Assembly (NCBI GenBank): GCA_002835675.1
Contig: PIZR01000002.1
Coordinates: 1-64,000, forward strand
Source of the DNA: Bacillus sp. BA3
GTDB taxonomy: Bacteria > Bacillota > Bacilli > Bacillales > DSM-1321
Reading direction: 5' to 3'
DNA: 64,000 bases
This document shows, one piece after another, positions 43,715 through 53,219 of this stretch. The position numbers were made by a program, and so were the translations under genes. The notes beneath the pieces were generated by a model that was given only the letters and a program-made list of their open reading frames with translations, was not told where the DNA came from and did no database searches. Positions within the stretch are counted from its first letter, which is position 1, and every line of letters starts with the position of its first letter.

Positions 43715-45154
43715 TTACTGGCCAAGCTGCATGGATACATACTTCACTTCTAAATATTCATCCATGCCATAGTGTCCCCCTTCCCTGCCTAAACCACTTT
43801 CCTTCATTCCTCCAAATGGTGCTTGGGCAGTGGATGGGGCACTGTCATTAATACCGACAATCCCATATTCAAGAGCATCCGAATAGGCAACTGCCTTATT
43901 TAATGACTCGGTATACACATAAGCTGCCAAGCCAAAATTCGTATTATTGGCTCGATCTATCGCTTCTTGATCGGTTTTGAATGTACTGACTGGCGCAATT
44001 GGCCCAAACGTTTCTTCCTGCATGCACAGCATATCATCCGTTACATTGGAAAGTATGGCTGGTGCGATAAAATGGCCTTGTTTTTCATCGACTTTTGTGG
44101 TGTTATGGATGATAGCCCCTTTACTTGCAGCATCCTCTAATTGAAGCTGAACTTTTTTTACTGCGGCTCCATCTATCAATGGACCAAGATCGTTTCCTTC
44201 CATTCCATTTCCAACCTTCAAAGTTAAAACGGCTTCTTCAAAAGCTTGTAAAAACGGCTGTTCGATTGTTTCATGGACGAAAATTCGATTCGCACAAATA
44301 CATGTTTGTCCAGCATTCCGGAATTTTGATTGAATCAAACCATTTACAGCTTCTTCGATATTCGCATCCTCAGCAATGATGAACGGAGCCAATCCACCGA
44401 GTTCAAGCGAGACTTTTTTTACTGTTTCTGCGGCTTTTTTCATTAGATGTTTCCCTACAGGAGTGGAGCCGGTAAATGTGATCTTTTTAACACGAGAATC
44501 ATTCATCCACACGTCTGATACATCTCCCGGTTTCTGTGTAGTTACAATATTCATCACGCCTGCCGGAATGCCTGCTTCATGGGCACTTTCAACTAATAGC
44601 AAAGCGGTCAAAGGTGTTTGTTCCGCTGGTTTGATGACCACGGTACATCCTGCGGCAAGGGCTGGCGCCACTTTCCTCGTGATCATGGCAGCAGGAAAAT
44701 TCCACGGGGTAATGGCAGCAACGACACCGACTGCTTGCTTTTGCACTAAAATACGCTTTGATGCAACGGAGGCTGGTATGATTTCCCCGTAGTTGCGCTT
44801 TGCTTCTTCAGCGTACCATTTCACGAAACTTGAAGCATATTTCATTTCACCTTTTGCCTCTGCCAATGGCTTTCCTTGCTCCAATGTCATGATCGTTGCG
44901 AGTTCATCCAGCCTGTTCTCAATGATCGTGTACCACTTCTCAAGTAATTCCGCCCTATGGTATGCACTTGTTTTCGACCAAGTATGAAAAGCAGCCTGAG
45001 CTGCATCCACTGCAGCCTTTGCCTCTTTTTCGTTAGCGTCCGGAACATAGCCCACAGGCTCCAACGTTGCTGGGTTTTCCACTACAAAATGACTTTCTGT
45101 ATGAATAGATTCGCCGTTTATATAAATTGGCCATTTTTCCGCTACTTTTTTCAT
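43715..45154 (-). CDS. gabD: Succinate-semialdehyde-type dehydrogenase
   Basis: A 479-residue ALDH of the GabD/SSADH group: TPWNFPAAMITRKVAPALAAGCTVVIKPAEQTPLTALLL, FTGSTPVGK, catalytic Glu in SLELGGLAP and catalytic Cys in GQTCICANR (about 281), the GQTCVCANR variant of SSADHs. It oxidises succinate semialdehyde to succinate, or a related semialdehyde. Its ATG overlaps the permease stop (ATGA), so translation is coupled. With the Fe-alcohol dehydrogenase it could convert 4-hydroxybutyrate to succinate. Confidence 0.9.
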   Translation of the reverse strand: MKKVAEKWPIYINGESIHTESHFVVENPATLEPVGYVPDANEKEAKAAVDAAQAAFHTWSKTSAYHRAELLEKWYTIIENRLDELATIMTLEQGKPLAEAKGEMKYASSFVKWYAEEAKRNYGEIIPASVASKRILVQKQAVGVVAAITPWNFPAAMITRKVAPALAAGCTVVIKPAEQTPLTALLLVESAHEAGIPAGVMNIVTTQKPGDVSDVWMNDSRVKKITFTGSTPVGKHLMKKAAETVKKVSLELGGLAPFIIAEDANIEEAVNGLIQSKFRNAGQTCICANRIFVHETIEQPFLQAFEEAVLTLKVGNGMEGNDLGPLIDGAAVKKVQLQLEDAASKGAIIHNTTKVDEKQGHFIAPAILSNVTDDMLCMQEETFGPIAPVSTFKTDQEAIDRANNTNFGLAAYVYTESLNKAVAYSDALEYGIVGINDSAPSTAQAPFGGMKESGLGREGGHYGMDEYLEVKYVSMQLGQ

Positions 45155-46542
45155 CCTGCTTTAATCTCCTCTTCTTCTTCTTCATGATTTGTAAATGTCT
45201 TATCATTTTCACCTTTGAAAAAGTCCTTGCCATATAAAAGGGCACATAATAAAATTCCTGCTGCAAACGCCATTCCAGCACCTTTTATAACAAGGATGGC
45301 AGCTACGACTCCTGCAATTCCCAGGTCGCGTTGGCTCTTTGCCTGCATGACGCCTACGCGTACGCTAACATATCCTTGAACCAAAAGCGTCAAGGCCAAG
45401 GCCACACCGAGAATTGGTTCCACCAGGCTTACTACCGGCAATAAGAATAACCCTGTATTCGTACCCCAACGGAACGAGCCGGCACCGCCGAAGAAAGAGT
45501 TCATGGCTTTCTTGCCATTCTTGAATCGCTCCACAACCACGACCTGCATGGCTGCCCACAACGGACCGCACATAGTTATATCGGGTCCGATAAAACTCAT
45601 GATCACATTTCGGCCACCAAAAATTAAATGGGCTCTGTTTGGATTATAGTCCACTTTTTCATCTTCCCTGACCTCATCGGATTCAGAAAGCAGCGCTTTC
45701 GTTTTGAGCACATCCCCGAATACGACTAAATAAGTAGCGAAAACAGCTGGAATCGCACTTAAAAAGAAGGTCAAGGCGGGAAAACCTAAACCAAAAACAG
45801 TATAGTCTGACCAAAGCGTAGCAAAATCCGGACTACTGAATCCCCATTGGATATCAGGCCATTTTGCTTCTCCAAAAATGGGGGCTACAAAGACAGCAAG
45901 TAAGATTGCTGGCAATATCCCTAAATTGCCTATGAATATCCAAACTTTGTTTCGCATTTTCAATTTTCCAAAACTTTTCGAAAAAAGCAGATAAAAGGCA
46001 AAGCCGATACAAATGCTTATTGTATAAGGAAATAAATCAAACTTTCCACCCACTTCAAAAATGGAAACGACAGCACCAATACCCGCTCCTAAAATGATGC
46101 CTGATTTGATTGCATTCGGCACTAATCGCACGACCTTACTGGCAAGTCCGGTCATTCCTAGCAATATTGATAAAATACCTAATGTTAGTTGAAATGCAAC
46201 GAGAGCATAGACCCGATCAGGTCCTTCGGGAAATTGCCCGACGAACAATACAAGCAATGGAACCGCAGGTGTAATCCAACCTGGTATAACAGGGTCCCCG
46301 AGTAAATGATGCGCCAAGTATAATAATCCATTCAAGACAACGACGGCTAGAGCCACATCAAAAGGCATACCAAGATGGTCTGCAAGCAGTGTAATCGCTC
46401 CAAGATCAACTGCACACATCAATAAGCCTTGAACATAGTCAGGCCACTCAAAACGATAATGGACAAATGGCAGTCTAATTTTAAAAGGTCCCGCAGGTAT
46501 ATACGATGTCTCTTCTCCATAGCGACGGTTTTTCCATTTCAT
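45151..46542 (-). CDS. Polytopic permease, UraA/SulP-like fold
   Basis: A 463-residue membrane protein with about 12 hydrophobic segments and the gate-helix layout of NCS2/SulP carriers (for example PGWITPAVPLLVLFVG, FIGPDITMCGPLWAAMQVV and the inverted-repeat helices). The acidic C-terminus (NHEEEEEE) is cytosolic. I do not recognise the exact family; it may belong to an uncharacterised group of putative sulfate/xanthine-type permeases. Placed between a 4-carbon-type alcohol dehydrogenase and SSADH genes, it probably imports that pathway's substrate, perhaps a small carboxylate. Confidence 0.78.
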   Translation of the reverse strand: MKWKNRRYGEETSYIPAGPFKIRLPFVHYRFEWPDYVQGLLMCAVDLGAITLLADHLGMPFDVALAVVVLNGLLYLAHHLLGDPVIPGWITPAVPLLVLFVGQFPEGPDRVYALVAFQLTLGILSILLGMTGLASKVVRLVPNAIKSGIILGAGIGAVVSIFEVGGKFDLFPYTISICIGFAFYLLFSKSFGKLKMRNKVWIFIGNLGILPAILLAVFVAPIFGEAKWPDIQWGFSSPDFATLWSDYTVFGLGFPALTFFLSAIPAVFATYLVVFGDVLKTKALLSESDEVREDEKVDYNPNRAHLIFGGRNVIMSFIGPDITMCGPLWAAMQVVVVERFKNGKKAMNSFFGGAGSFRWGTNTGLFLLPVVSLVEPILGVALALTLLVQGYVSVRVGVMQAKSQRDLGIAGVVAAILVIKGAGMAFAAGILLCALLYGKDFFKGENDKTFTNHEEEEEEIKAG

Positions 46543-46556
46543 GTTGTTTCCTCCAC

Positions 46557-47708
46557 TTAAAAGCCATAGGCTGAACGGTAAATTTTTTCGATATCCCGGA
46601 CGTTTAATGCACGGGGATTATTGCGAAGTAAACGAACTTGTTTGATGGCCTCGGCAGCCATTTCACTTAAAGCCGATTCAGGAATGTCAAATTCACTTAG
46701 TGACTCTGGTATATCAACATAACGGCATATTCTGGTCATCGCTTCTATAGCCTTATCAGCTGCCTCATCATCATTTAAATGATTGACTTTCTCTCCAAGT
46801 GCTTCAGCAATCTCGCGGAACCTTTCCAAACATGCAATTTTATTCCACTTCATCACAAATGGCAGTAATAATGAATTGCTGACTCCATGTGATAAATGGA
46901 AGCGGCCTCCAAGAGGATAAGCTAAAGCATGAACAGCTCCAACACCAGCATTTCCAAAAGCTAATCCTGCCATTAGGCTTCCAGTGATCATCGCTTCCCG
47001 TGCTTCCAGATTATCTGGCGCAGCATAAGCCTTTGGTAAATTTTTTGCGATCAACTTCATGGCCCCAATTGCCAAAGCATCCGTAACGGGCGAAGCAAAT
47101 TTGGAAATATAAGCCTCGACCGCATGAACAAGTGCATCCACTCCACTCGCAGCAGTCACACTTGGCGGGCAAGTCAGCGTCATGACGGGCGATACAATCG
47201 CTACATCCGGTAAAAGATACGGACTTACAATTCCCTTCTTAACCTGTTCTTTCTTGTCCGATAAAATCGAAATATTCGTCACTTCTGACCCGGTTCCTGC
47301 CGTCGTCGGTATGGCTATTAAAGGTAGACCTGGGACTTCAATCAAGTTAGTACCGAAATATGTCTCGATGCTGCCTGAATTCGTAGCCATGACGGAAGAG
47401 GCTTTCGCAATATCCATCGCACTTCCACCGCCTACCGCAATCAGTCCATCATGTTTTCCATCCTTGATTGACCGTACACATTGCTCAACGATTTCAATTT
47501 CCGGTTCTGGATTCACATCCGAAAAAATACCACATTCTGCAGAAAGTAAATCCTCAACCCTTTGTACAACCCCAGCACCCACTAAAACTTTATCTGTAAC
47601 TATCAACGGATTCTTCATCCCTAATCGCGTAACCTCATCAGTCAGCTGCTGTAAAGAATCTGCTCCTGTCACCAATTTGTTAGCCATAGAAAAAATAGAA
47701 ATATTCAT
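46557..47708 (-). CDS. Iron-containing alcohol dehydrogenase (4-hydroxybutyrate-type candidate)
   Basis: The start is the ATG at 47708 behind GGGGAGAT, giving 383 residues. Group III (Fe) ADH features: GGGSAMDIAKA (about 92-102), IPTTAGTGSEVTNISIL, and metal ligands in GVDALVHAVEAY and GNAGVGAVHALAYPLGGRFHLSHG. The operon order ADH, permease, SSADH favours 4-hydroxybutyrate or a diol-type alcohol as substrate; this is inference. A sigma-54 promoter lies 29 bases upstream of the start. Confidence 0.9.
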   Translation of the reverse strand: MNISIFSMANKLVTGADSLQQLTDEVTRLGMKNPLIVTDKVLVGAGVVQRVEDLLSAECGIFSDVNPEPEIEIVEQCVRSIKDGKHDGLIAVGGGSAMDIAKASSVMATNSGSIETYFGTNLIEVPGLPLIAIPTTAGTGSEVTNISILSDKKEQVKKGIVSPYLLPDVAIVSPVMTLTCPPSVTAASGVDALVHAVEAYISKFASPVTDALAIGAMKLIAKNLPKAYAAPDNLEAREAMITGSLMAGLAFGNAGVGAVHALAYPLGGRFHLSHGVSNSLLLPFVMKWNKIACLERFREIAEALGEKVNHLNDDEAADKAIEAMTRICRYVDIPESLSEFDIPESALSEMAAEAIKQVRLLRNNPRALNVRDIEKIYRSAYGF

Positions 47709-47736
47709 GGTTATCTCCCCTTTCATGTATTTACTA

Positions 47737-47754
47737 ATGCAGGAATCATGCCAA
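47737..47754 (-). promoter_or_regulatory. Sigma-54 (-24/-12) promoter of the ADH/permease/SSADH operon
   Basis: TTGGCATGATTCCTGCAT on the minus strand has the invariant GG and GC elements with the required spacing (GG to GC, 12 bases). The activator gene with a GAFTGS motif lies directly upstream. Confidence 0.82.
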
Positions 47755-47841
47755 AGTTTGAAAACGCTTAATTCATAAGGGGGATAACCTTTTTTTCATG
47801 GGTAACAGTATAAATAATGAGTGGAAAACAAATCAAATAAA

Positions 47842-49446
47842 CTAATTCGATTCGTTTTCTAATCGCATGTGAAATTTTTTCATTTTTTGCACCAAAGCGC
47901 TTTGACTGATATCCAAAGAGATGGCAGCGGCCCTTGTAGTCCCATACTTCTTCATCGCATTCAGGATCAGGGAACGCTCCAGCTCGGAAACGGCTTCCTT
48001 CAAAGAATGTGTTGTCGTTTTTTTTGATAAGACCGGCTGGATGAAAGATGGTAAATTAGGCAAATCAATCGTATCATCATATGTCGTGACGACCAGCCGC
48101 TCTGCAAGACTCGCAAGCTCACGTATATTGCCAGGCCACGAATAGTTCGTCAGCCATTCATAGCATTCCGGTGTCATCTTTTTCTTTTCATCATATTTTT
48201 CATTGAATTTTTTCAAATACATTTCTAAAAGCGGGATCGTTTCTTCCTTTCGCTGGCGTAAAGGCGGGACTTCAAAGGAAACGATATTAAGCCGGTAATA
48301 AAGATCTTCACGGAAAGATCCTTCTTGCACGAGGGAGGCCAGATCGCGATGGGTGGCTGTAATTAACCTGACATCCACTTCTTTCATTTCGGTAGAACCA
48401 ACTCTCATAAACTTGTTTTCTTCTACCACTTTCAAAAGTTTTACCTGTAGCTCTAAAGGTAAATCCCCTATTTCATCCAAAAATAACGTGCCACCATTCA
48501 CTTTCTCAAAAATCCCCATTTTCCCATTCTTAAGGGATCCGGTAAATGCCCCGGGTTCATATCCAAAAAGTTCAGATTCCACCAGGTTCGCTGGAATGGC
48601 TCCGCAATTTAATTCAAGGAAAATTTTTTCCTTCCTGGAGCTTTTGGCATGTATGTACTTGGCGATTAAACTCTTCCCTACTCCCGTTTCCCCCTGTAAC
48701 AAGATCTTCGCATCCGTTTTAGCTACTTTATCAGCCAATTTGAATAAAGGAGTTGTAGAGGGACCAATGATTATTTCCTGTAAATTCACCTGTTCCGAGC
48801 CAGGCAATAATTGAGAAATAGGTTGGAAAGATAACTTTTGGCTGTCAATCGTATACTTCATCCGGATTAATTCAGTAATATCCCTAACACTATTAATGAC
48901 AAATATGACTTCATTCTGTGGCGATAGAATAGGTGTGGCCGATACGATGATCTTTCTTCCATTTCGAATTCTTTGTGTCAAAGTAACTTGATTCTTCGTT
49001 CGAATGGAGTCCAATGAAGCAGAGACGGATATCATGCCTTGCTCAATTAAATAACTCATTGGTTTTCCGATGATTTCCTCTTCTCTTATTCCAGTAATAC
49101 GCTGATACGCTTGATTGATAAATAATGTCGTTCCATCACCATCCGTGATATACACCCCATCATACAGGGCATTAAATACAACCTTGCATAAATCACTCTC
49201 GAAGAATGCTTGAAATTGTTCATAGGGAATTGAGTAATTCCGTAAATTTTGCAGCGGTGCATTAACGGTAATGAAATGAGAAATTGGCTTCGTCAAATCA
49301 CTCTGCTGCACTGCTGCAGATAACGCCTCTATAGTCAAAAATCCGATGAAATCCTCTGAATCATCCAAAACTTCCACTTCAGTGCTTCCTATCGGGAAAC
49401 ATGATATCGCTTCCTCCACTGTCATATCCGAATAAAACTTAGTCAT
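47842..49446 (-). CDS. Sigma-54-dependent activator (CBS-like/PAS/AAA+/Fis)
   Basis: A 534-residue enhancer-binding protein starting at the ATG at 49446. An N-terminal CBS-like region (about 1-65), a PAS domain (about 85-200, VFNALYDGVYITDGDGTTLFINQAYQRITG), then the AAA+ core: Walker A GETGVGKS (about 258), GAFTGS sigma-54 contact loop, Walker B GGTLFLDEIGD, and an R-finger region. A Fis-type HTH ends the protein (TTRAAAISLDISQSALVQKMKKF). It belongs with Bacillus RocR/BkdR-type activators. It lies upstream of the Fe-ADH operon in the same direction and most likely activates its -24/-12 promoter. Confidence 0.93.
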   Translation of the reverse strand: MTKFYSDMTVEEAISCFPIGSTEVEVLDDSEDFIGFLTIEALSAAVQQSDLTKPISHFITVNAPLQNLRNYSIPYEQFQAFFESDLCKVVFNALYDGVYITDGDGTTLFINQAYQRITGIREEEIIGKPMSYLIEQGMISVSASLDSIRTKNQVTLTQRIRNGRKIIVSATPILSPQNEVIFVINSVRDITELIRMKYTIDSQKLSFQPISQLLPGSEQVNLQEIIIGPSTTPLFKLADKVAKTDAKILLQGETGVGKSLIAKYIHAKSSRKEKIFLELNCGAIPANLVESELFGYEPGAFTGSLKNGKMGIFEKVNGGTLFLDEIGDLPLELQVKLLKVVEENKFMRVGSTEMKEVDVRLITATHRDLASLVQEGSFREDLYYRLNIVSFEVPPLRQRKEETIPLLEMYLKKFNEKYDEKKKMTPECYEWLTNYSWPGNIRELASLAERLVVTTYDDTIDLPNLPSFIQPVLSKKTTTHSLKEAVSELERSLILNAMKKYGTTRAAAISLDISQSALVQKMKKFHMRLENESN

Positions 49447-49907
49447 CAATATCCACTCCCTGACTGGTCTTTAATATTTGATAGAGCACTTCCTCCTTGA
49501 TTGAAGACTTTTTGAAAGTTCTGGCGGCTTCCTAGTCTTTTCAAATTAAAGAAGGCAATAAACTTATTAACTTATATTGTGTGAGCATTATGTAATGTCC
49601 ATTTCTTTTTAATGATACTATGTACGACAATCAACGACACCAAGAATAAATGCTACACCGGTAAAAACGTTTCAATCTCAATATCCTATTTCTGTTTAAA
49701 ACGATAAATAGCATTTGTATGTTACTTTTATCATATCAATGGTGTTTTTTATGCTCAAATCCATTTTCACTCATCACAGGAAATCTTGTCCTTTTGTTGT
49801 ATAATAAACCCTGCAAAATGGCTCATTCCTTGAGATTTTTTAATTCTCAGTTGAAGCTTAAGAACAAGTTGTTAAGTGCTTTAAAAAGTTTCTCTGCAGT
49901 TTGAAAA

Positions 49908-49933
49908 AACCTAATCCGTATTTGGATTAGGTT
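49908..49933. terminator. Hairpin with T-run
   Basis: AACCTAATCC and GGATTAGGTT pair around a 5-6-base loop with A- and T-runs outside, a terminator-like structure without an obvious gene in front. Confidence 0.5.
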
Positions 49934-49984
49934 TCAGACTGTAGACAAACTCGATGAAAACTCAGTTTGCCTGCAGCTTTTTTT

Positions 49985-50125
49985 ATTGAAAAAAGTTACA
50001 GTTGATTTCAGAGATCGCTCCCTTTCCGCCGCCTGTCTGCCAAGCCTCCTCAGCGTAAGCGCCTGTGGGGTCTCGGCTATCCAGTATTTCGGCAGGAGTG
50101 TCGCAAATCTCTTCAATCCAGTGAG
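49985..50125 (+). repeat. GC-rich repeat, second subfamily, copy A
   Basis: Contains CGCTCCCTTTCCGCCG, TGTCTGCCAAGCCTC, GCGCCTGTGGGGTC and GGCAGGAGTGTCGCAAATCT. The same blocks recur in order at 50455-50570. It is related in layout to the element at 10656 (shared CGCCTGTGGGGTCT core). Confidence 0.7.
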
Positions 50126-50312
50126 GGTTTCATCCGTATAAACTAGTAAAAAACATGAAAGATACTCAAGTTTAATTTTAAAATCTTGGTTCGGGGCGAG
50201 TGCAATTCGAAACTCCTTTTTCCAAAAAATTTATGAAACCGCCAGACTGTAAACGAATTGGAGAAGAAGAGCCAGTTTCCCTACAATATTTCTTAAAAAG
50301 TAGTTCCGGTTG

Positions 50313-50430
50313 ATTGGAACGTAAGGTACGAGACTCCTGCGGGAAAAGCGTGGCCAAGGGAGACCCCGCAGGCGAACAGCCGAGGATGCTCCCGGACCGC
50401 CCGCGGAAAGCGAGTGCCTGGAGTGGAAAT
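50313..50430 (-). repeat. GC-rich repeat, inverted copy of the 10656 element
   Basis: The reverse complement matches 10656-10779 over blocks such as CTCCAGGCACTCGCTTTCCG, CGGGCGGTCCGGGAGC and CAGGAGTCTCG. One end keeps ATTGGAAC (50313-50320); the other end is degenerate. Confidence 0.75.
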
Positions 50431-50449
50431 CATTACACATAACCCTTTC

Positions 50450-50575
50450 GGGAAATCCGCTCCCTTTCCGCCGACTTGTCTGCCAAGCCTCATAAAAGCA
50501 AGCGCCTATAGGGTCATGACTAGCCAGTAATTAGGCAGGAGTGTCGCAAATCTCTTCAATCCAATGAGGATTACA
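50450..50575 (+). repeat. GC-rich repeat, second subfamily, copy B
   Basis: Matches 49985-50125 in CGCTCCCTTTCCGCCG, TGTCTGCCAAGCCTC and GGCAGGAGTGTCGCAAATCT with substitutions between, indicating an older duplication. Confidence 0.7.
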
Positions 50576-50704
50576 GTAAAAAAACATTCTCTCTAATCGG
50601 ACTCCTAACCCCATTTTGTAGCCAAACTGAAACTTAATACTTATTTGGATTAGGTTTTTTGATTTGATTAAAGATAGTAATTTGCTTCCTTTCTAATCAG
50701 ATGC

Positions 50705-52198
50705 TTAATTTGGAAACCAGCCGACCGGTTTTACATCGAGATTAATGTTGATTTGTTTAATTTCCTGGTATTCATCCAAGCCGTATTTTCCTAAACTGCG
50801 TCCAATCCCGCTCTGTTTGTAACCGCCCCATGGCGCTTCGACATATGTTGGATGATAATCATTAACCCATGTGATGCCTGCCCGTACCTTCTTGATCACT
50901 CGCAATCCTTTTGCCCCATCGTTAGTGAAGACGCCGCCTGCAAGGCCGTAGTCTGTATCATTTGCAAGTTTAATAGCTTCTTCTTCATCTTTAAACTTTT
51001 GAATGACAACGACCGGACCGAAAATTTCCTCCTGCACGATGCGCATGTCAGGTGTTACATCGGTGAATACAGTCGGTGCAATGAAGTATCCTTTGTCAAG
51101 GTCTTCATCAACAAGACGGTAACCGCCTGCTGCAAGTGTCGCACCTTCCTGTTTGCCGATTTCAATATAGTTCAAAATGCTATTCATTTGCGCTTCGCTG
51201 ACAATTGCCCCCATGTTGCTGTCCTCCGCAAGGCCAGGTCCTACTTTGATTTTATTTGCGCGTTCCACATAGCGTTTTACATATTCATCATAAATACTTT
51301 CCTCAACCAGGATGCGGCTGCCTGATGAACATACTTGACCGGCACCGAAAAAGATGCCGAATAATCCGTAATCGACGGCCGTCTCTAAATCTGCATCTGC
51401 AAAAACGATATTAGGTGATTTACCGCCAAGCTCAAGTGAAATTTTCTTTAAGTTGCCCGCGGCCGCCCTCATGATTGTTCGGCCAACATCCGTACTTCCT
51501 GTAAATGAAACAATGTCCACATCCTTGCTTTCTGTAATAGTTTGACCGACAACAGTGCCGCGGCCCATCACCATATTAGCGACACCTTTAGGGATGCCTA
51601 CTTCCTCCAGTATTTCAAATAATTTCATTGCTGTAACAGGTGTCACTTCAGCCGGTTTATATACAATGGTGTTACCTGCCGCAAGGGCCGGTGCGATTTT
51701 CCAGACACTCATTAGAAGAGGAAAATTCCAAGGTACAATCAAACCGGCTACACCTACTGGCTCACGAACAACCATCGCTTGTACTGGAGCGGGAACTTGA
51801 TAAGTTTCCCCTTCTGGATGAAGCACCAAACCAGCATAGTAACGGAAACACGCGGCGGCATCGGCAATATCGAAACCTGCCTCTGCTTTGAGTTTCCCAT
51901 TGTCCATTGTTTCGAGAATCGTTAACTCTTCAGCACGTTCATCTATTTTATCAGCGATTTTATATAGGTAGGAAGCACGCTCCTGTGCTGTTAGGCCTGA
52001 CCAGATTCCACTTTCAAAAGCTGCCTTTGCAACTGAGATTGCCTTTTCAGTATCTTCCTTGGTGGCACGCGGAGCCCTTGCAATGACTTCCTGTGTTGCA
52101 GGGTTGATTACCGGGATTACTTCATTTGAAGATGAGGTCTGCCACTTACCGTCGATGTAATTTTTAAGCTCTAAAACTGCCGTTTCTAAAATTGTCAT
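50705..52198 (-). CDS. Aldehyde dehydrogenase of the N-demethylase operon
   Basis: A 497-residue ALDH: VPWNFPLLMSVWKIAPALAAGNTIVYKPAEVTP, FTGSTDVGR, catalytic Glu in SLELGGKSPNI and catalytic Cys in GAGQVCSSGSR (about 288). It is of the betaine-aldehyde/general ALDH group (ending WGGYKQSGIGRSLGKYGLDEY). It is the last gene of the sigma-54 operon, 50 bases after the reductase. It may oxidise formaldehyde-derived or substrate-derived aldehydes set free by N-demethylation; the true substrate is unknown. RBS GGAGG. Confidence 0.92.
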   Translation of the reverse strand: MTILETAVLELKNYIDGKWQTSSSNEVIPVINPATQEVIARAPRATKEDTEKAISVAKAAFESGIWSGLTAQERASYLYKIADKIDERAEELTILETMDNGKLKAEAGFDIADAAACFRYYAGLVLHPEGETYQVPAPVQAMVVREPVGVAGLIVPWNFPLLMSVWKIAPALAAGNTIVYKPAEVTPVTAMKLFEILEEVGIPKGVANMVMGRGTVVGQTITESKDVDIVSFTGSTDVGRTIMRAAAGNLKKISLELGGKSPNIVFADADLETAVDYGLFGIFFGAGQVCSSGSRILVEESIYDEYVKRYVERANKIKVGPGLAEDSNMGAIVSEAQMNSILNYIEIGKQEGATLAAGGYRLVDEDLDKGYFIAPTVFTDVTPDMRIVQEEIFGPVVVIQKFKDEEEAIKLANDTDYGLAGGVFTNDGAKGLRVIKKVRAGITWVNDYHPTYVEAPWGGYKQSGIGRSLGKYGLDEYQEIKQININLDVKPVGWFPN

Positions 52199-52248
52199 GT
52201 TTCATTCCTCCGTTTTCATTATTTTTTAGTTTTATCTTTAAGGAACCG

Positions 52249-53214
52249 TTAAAGTTTTATAACAAGTCTGTCGTCCTTCGCACGTGAGCAGCATGTCAGG
52301 ATTGAGTTGCGTGTTTGGCGGTTTTCTTCGCTAAGGAAGAAATCACGGTGATCCACTTCACCTTCTGCAACATCCACCTCACAACTTCCGCACCCGCCCA
52401 CCTTACAAGAATAAGGTGCATCAATGCCTTCCCTTAAAAGCGCATCAAGCAGTGTTTCACCTTCATGAACACGGATGGACCGATCGCTGTCTATAAGGTC
52501 GACAATGAAAGGTTCTTTCGGCCCGTCATGTTTTGTCGCAAATAATTCAAAGTGAATCGCATGTTCCGGATAACCATATGAACTGGCAGCTTTTCGGTAC
52601 TCTTGTACCATCTCGATTGGTCCGCAAAAATATACATGCGTGCCAATGCGATGATCCATCATCGTCTCAGGCATCATTCTGCGTTTATCTTCTGCCTGCG
52701 AAAAATAAAAGGTGCATTGATCAGGATATTTGGCTTTCAACAGATCATAAAAAGCACATAATTCCGGTGTGCGTGCTGCATAATGAAGTTCGAAGGTTTG
52801 TCCTTCGGCAGCCATATCTTCCATCATTGCCAGAAATGGAGTGATGCCGATTCCAGCTGCATAAAATGCATGATGCTTAGCTCGAAAGCTGAGAGGGAAG
52901 TTGTTTTTAGGGAAGCTGACTTCCAATCTGGAATCTATTGTTACATGATCATGCCAGAAAGCGGAACCTCCGCGTGACGCCTCATCACGCCGAATGGAAA
53001 TAGCATATTTTTTACGGTCCCTTGGGTTGCTGATAAGGGAATATTCTCGCTCGATTATCGTATCCCCTACCGGCATGAAAGTGGTCAAATGCGAACCGCC
53101 AGTAAAAGCAGGCAATGGTTTTCCATCAACTGGAATCAATTCGAACTGTTTTACGAATGGAGTTTCTTGAATGATCTTGTTTACTTTCATTTGAATATTT
53201 CCTACTACCCGCAT
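52249..53214 (-). CDS. Ferredoxin reductase of the PDR/VanB type (DmmB-like)
   Basis: A 321-residue flavoprotein. FMN domain with EREYSLISN (about 54-62), NAD-binding domain with FYAAGIGITPFLAMM (about 113-127) and HYAARTPE, and a C-terminal plant-type 2Fe-2S ferredoxin with ligands in CKVGGCGSCEVDV (about 274-286) and CCSRA near the end. It supplies electrons from NAD(P)H to an oxygenase. It begins 5 bases after the DmmA-like gene and follows the N-demethylase alpha gene, the layout of dimethylamine monooxygenase clusters. Confidence 0.9.
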   Translation of the reverse strand: MRVVGNIQMKVNKIIQETPFVKQFELIPVDGKPLPAFTGGSHLTTFMPVGDTIIEREYSLISNPRDRKKYAISIRRDEASRGGSAFWHDHVTIDSRLEVSFPKNNFPLSFRAKHHAFYAAGIGITPFLAMMEDMAAEGQTFELHYAARTPELCAFYDLLKAKYPDQCTFYFSQAEDKRRMMPETMMDHRIGTHVYFCGPIEMVQEYRKAASSYGYPEHAIHFELFATKHDGPKEPFIVDLIDSDRSIRVHEGETLLDALLREGIDAPYSCKVGGCGSCEVDVAEGEVDHRDFFLSEENRQTRNSILTCCSRAKDDRLVIKL

Positions 53215-53219
53215 GATGA

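Larger units (their letters stand above)
49447..50704. other. Repeat-rich intergenic region
   Basis: About 1.26 kb without genes. It holds three GC-rich repeats (listed separately), two hairpins containing CCTAATCC/GGATTAGG (49908-49933 and, partly, about 50650), and the phrase CTGTAGACAAACT/CTGTAAACGAATT near 49938 and 50248 that may mark element borders. Short frames here are not coding. Confidence 0.6.

Noticed and set aside
47756-47773. cre-like sequence overlapping the upstream side of the sigma-54 promoter
   Set aside because: Two mismatches at conserved cre positions, so support is too weak to list.
50231-50493. Two overlapping minus-strand frames of 66-69 codons
   Set aside because: Both are readings of the GC-rich repeat elements, with no start signals.
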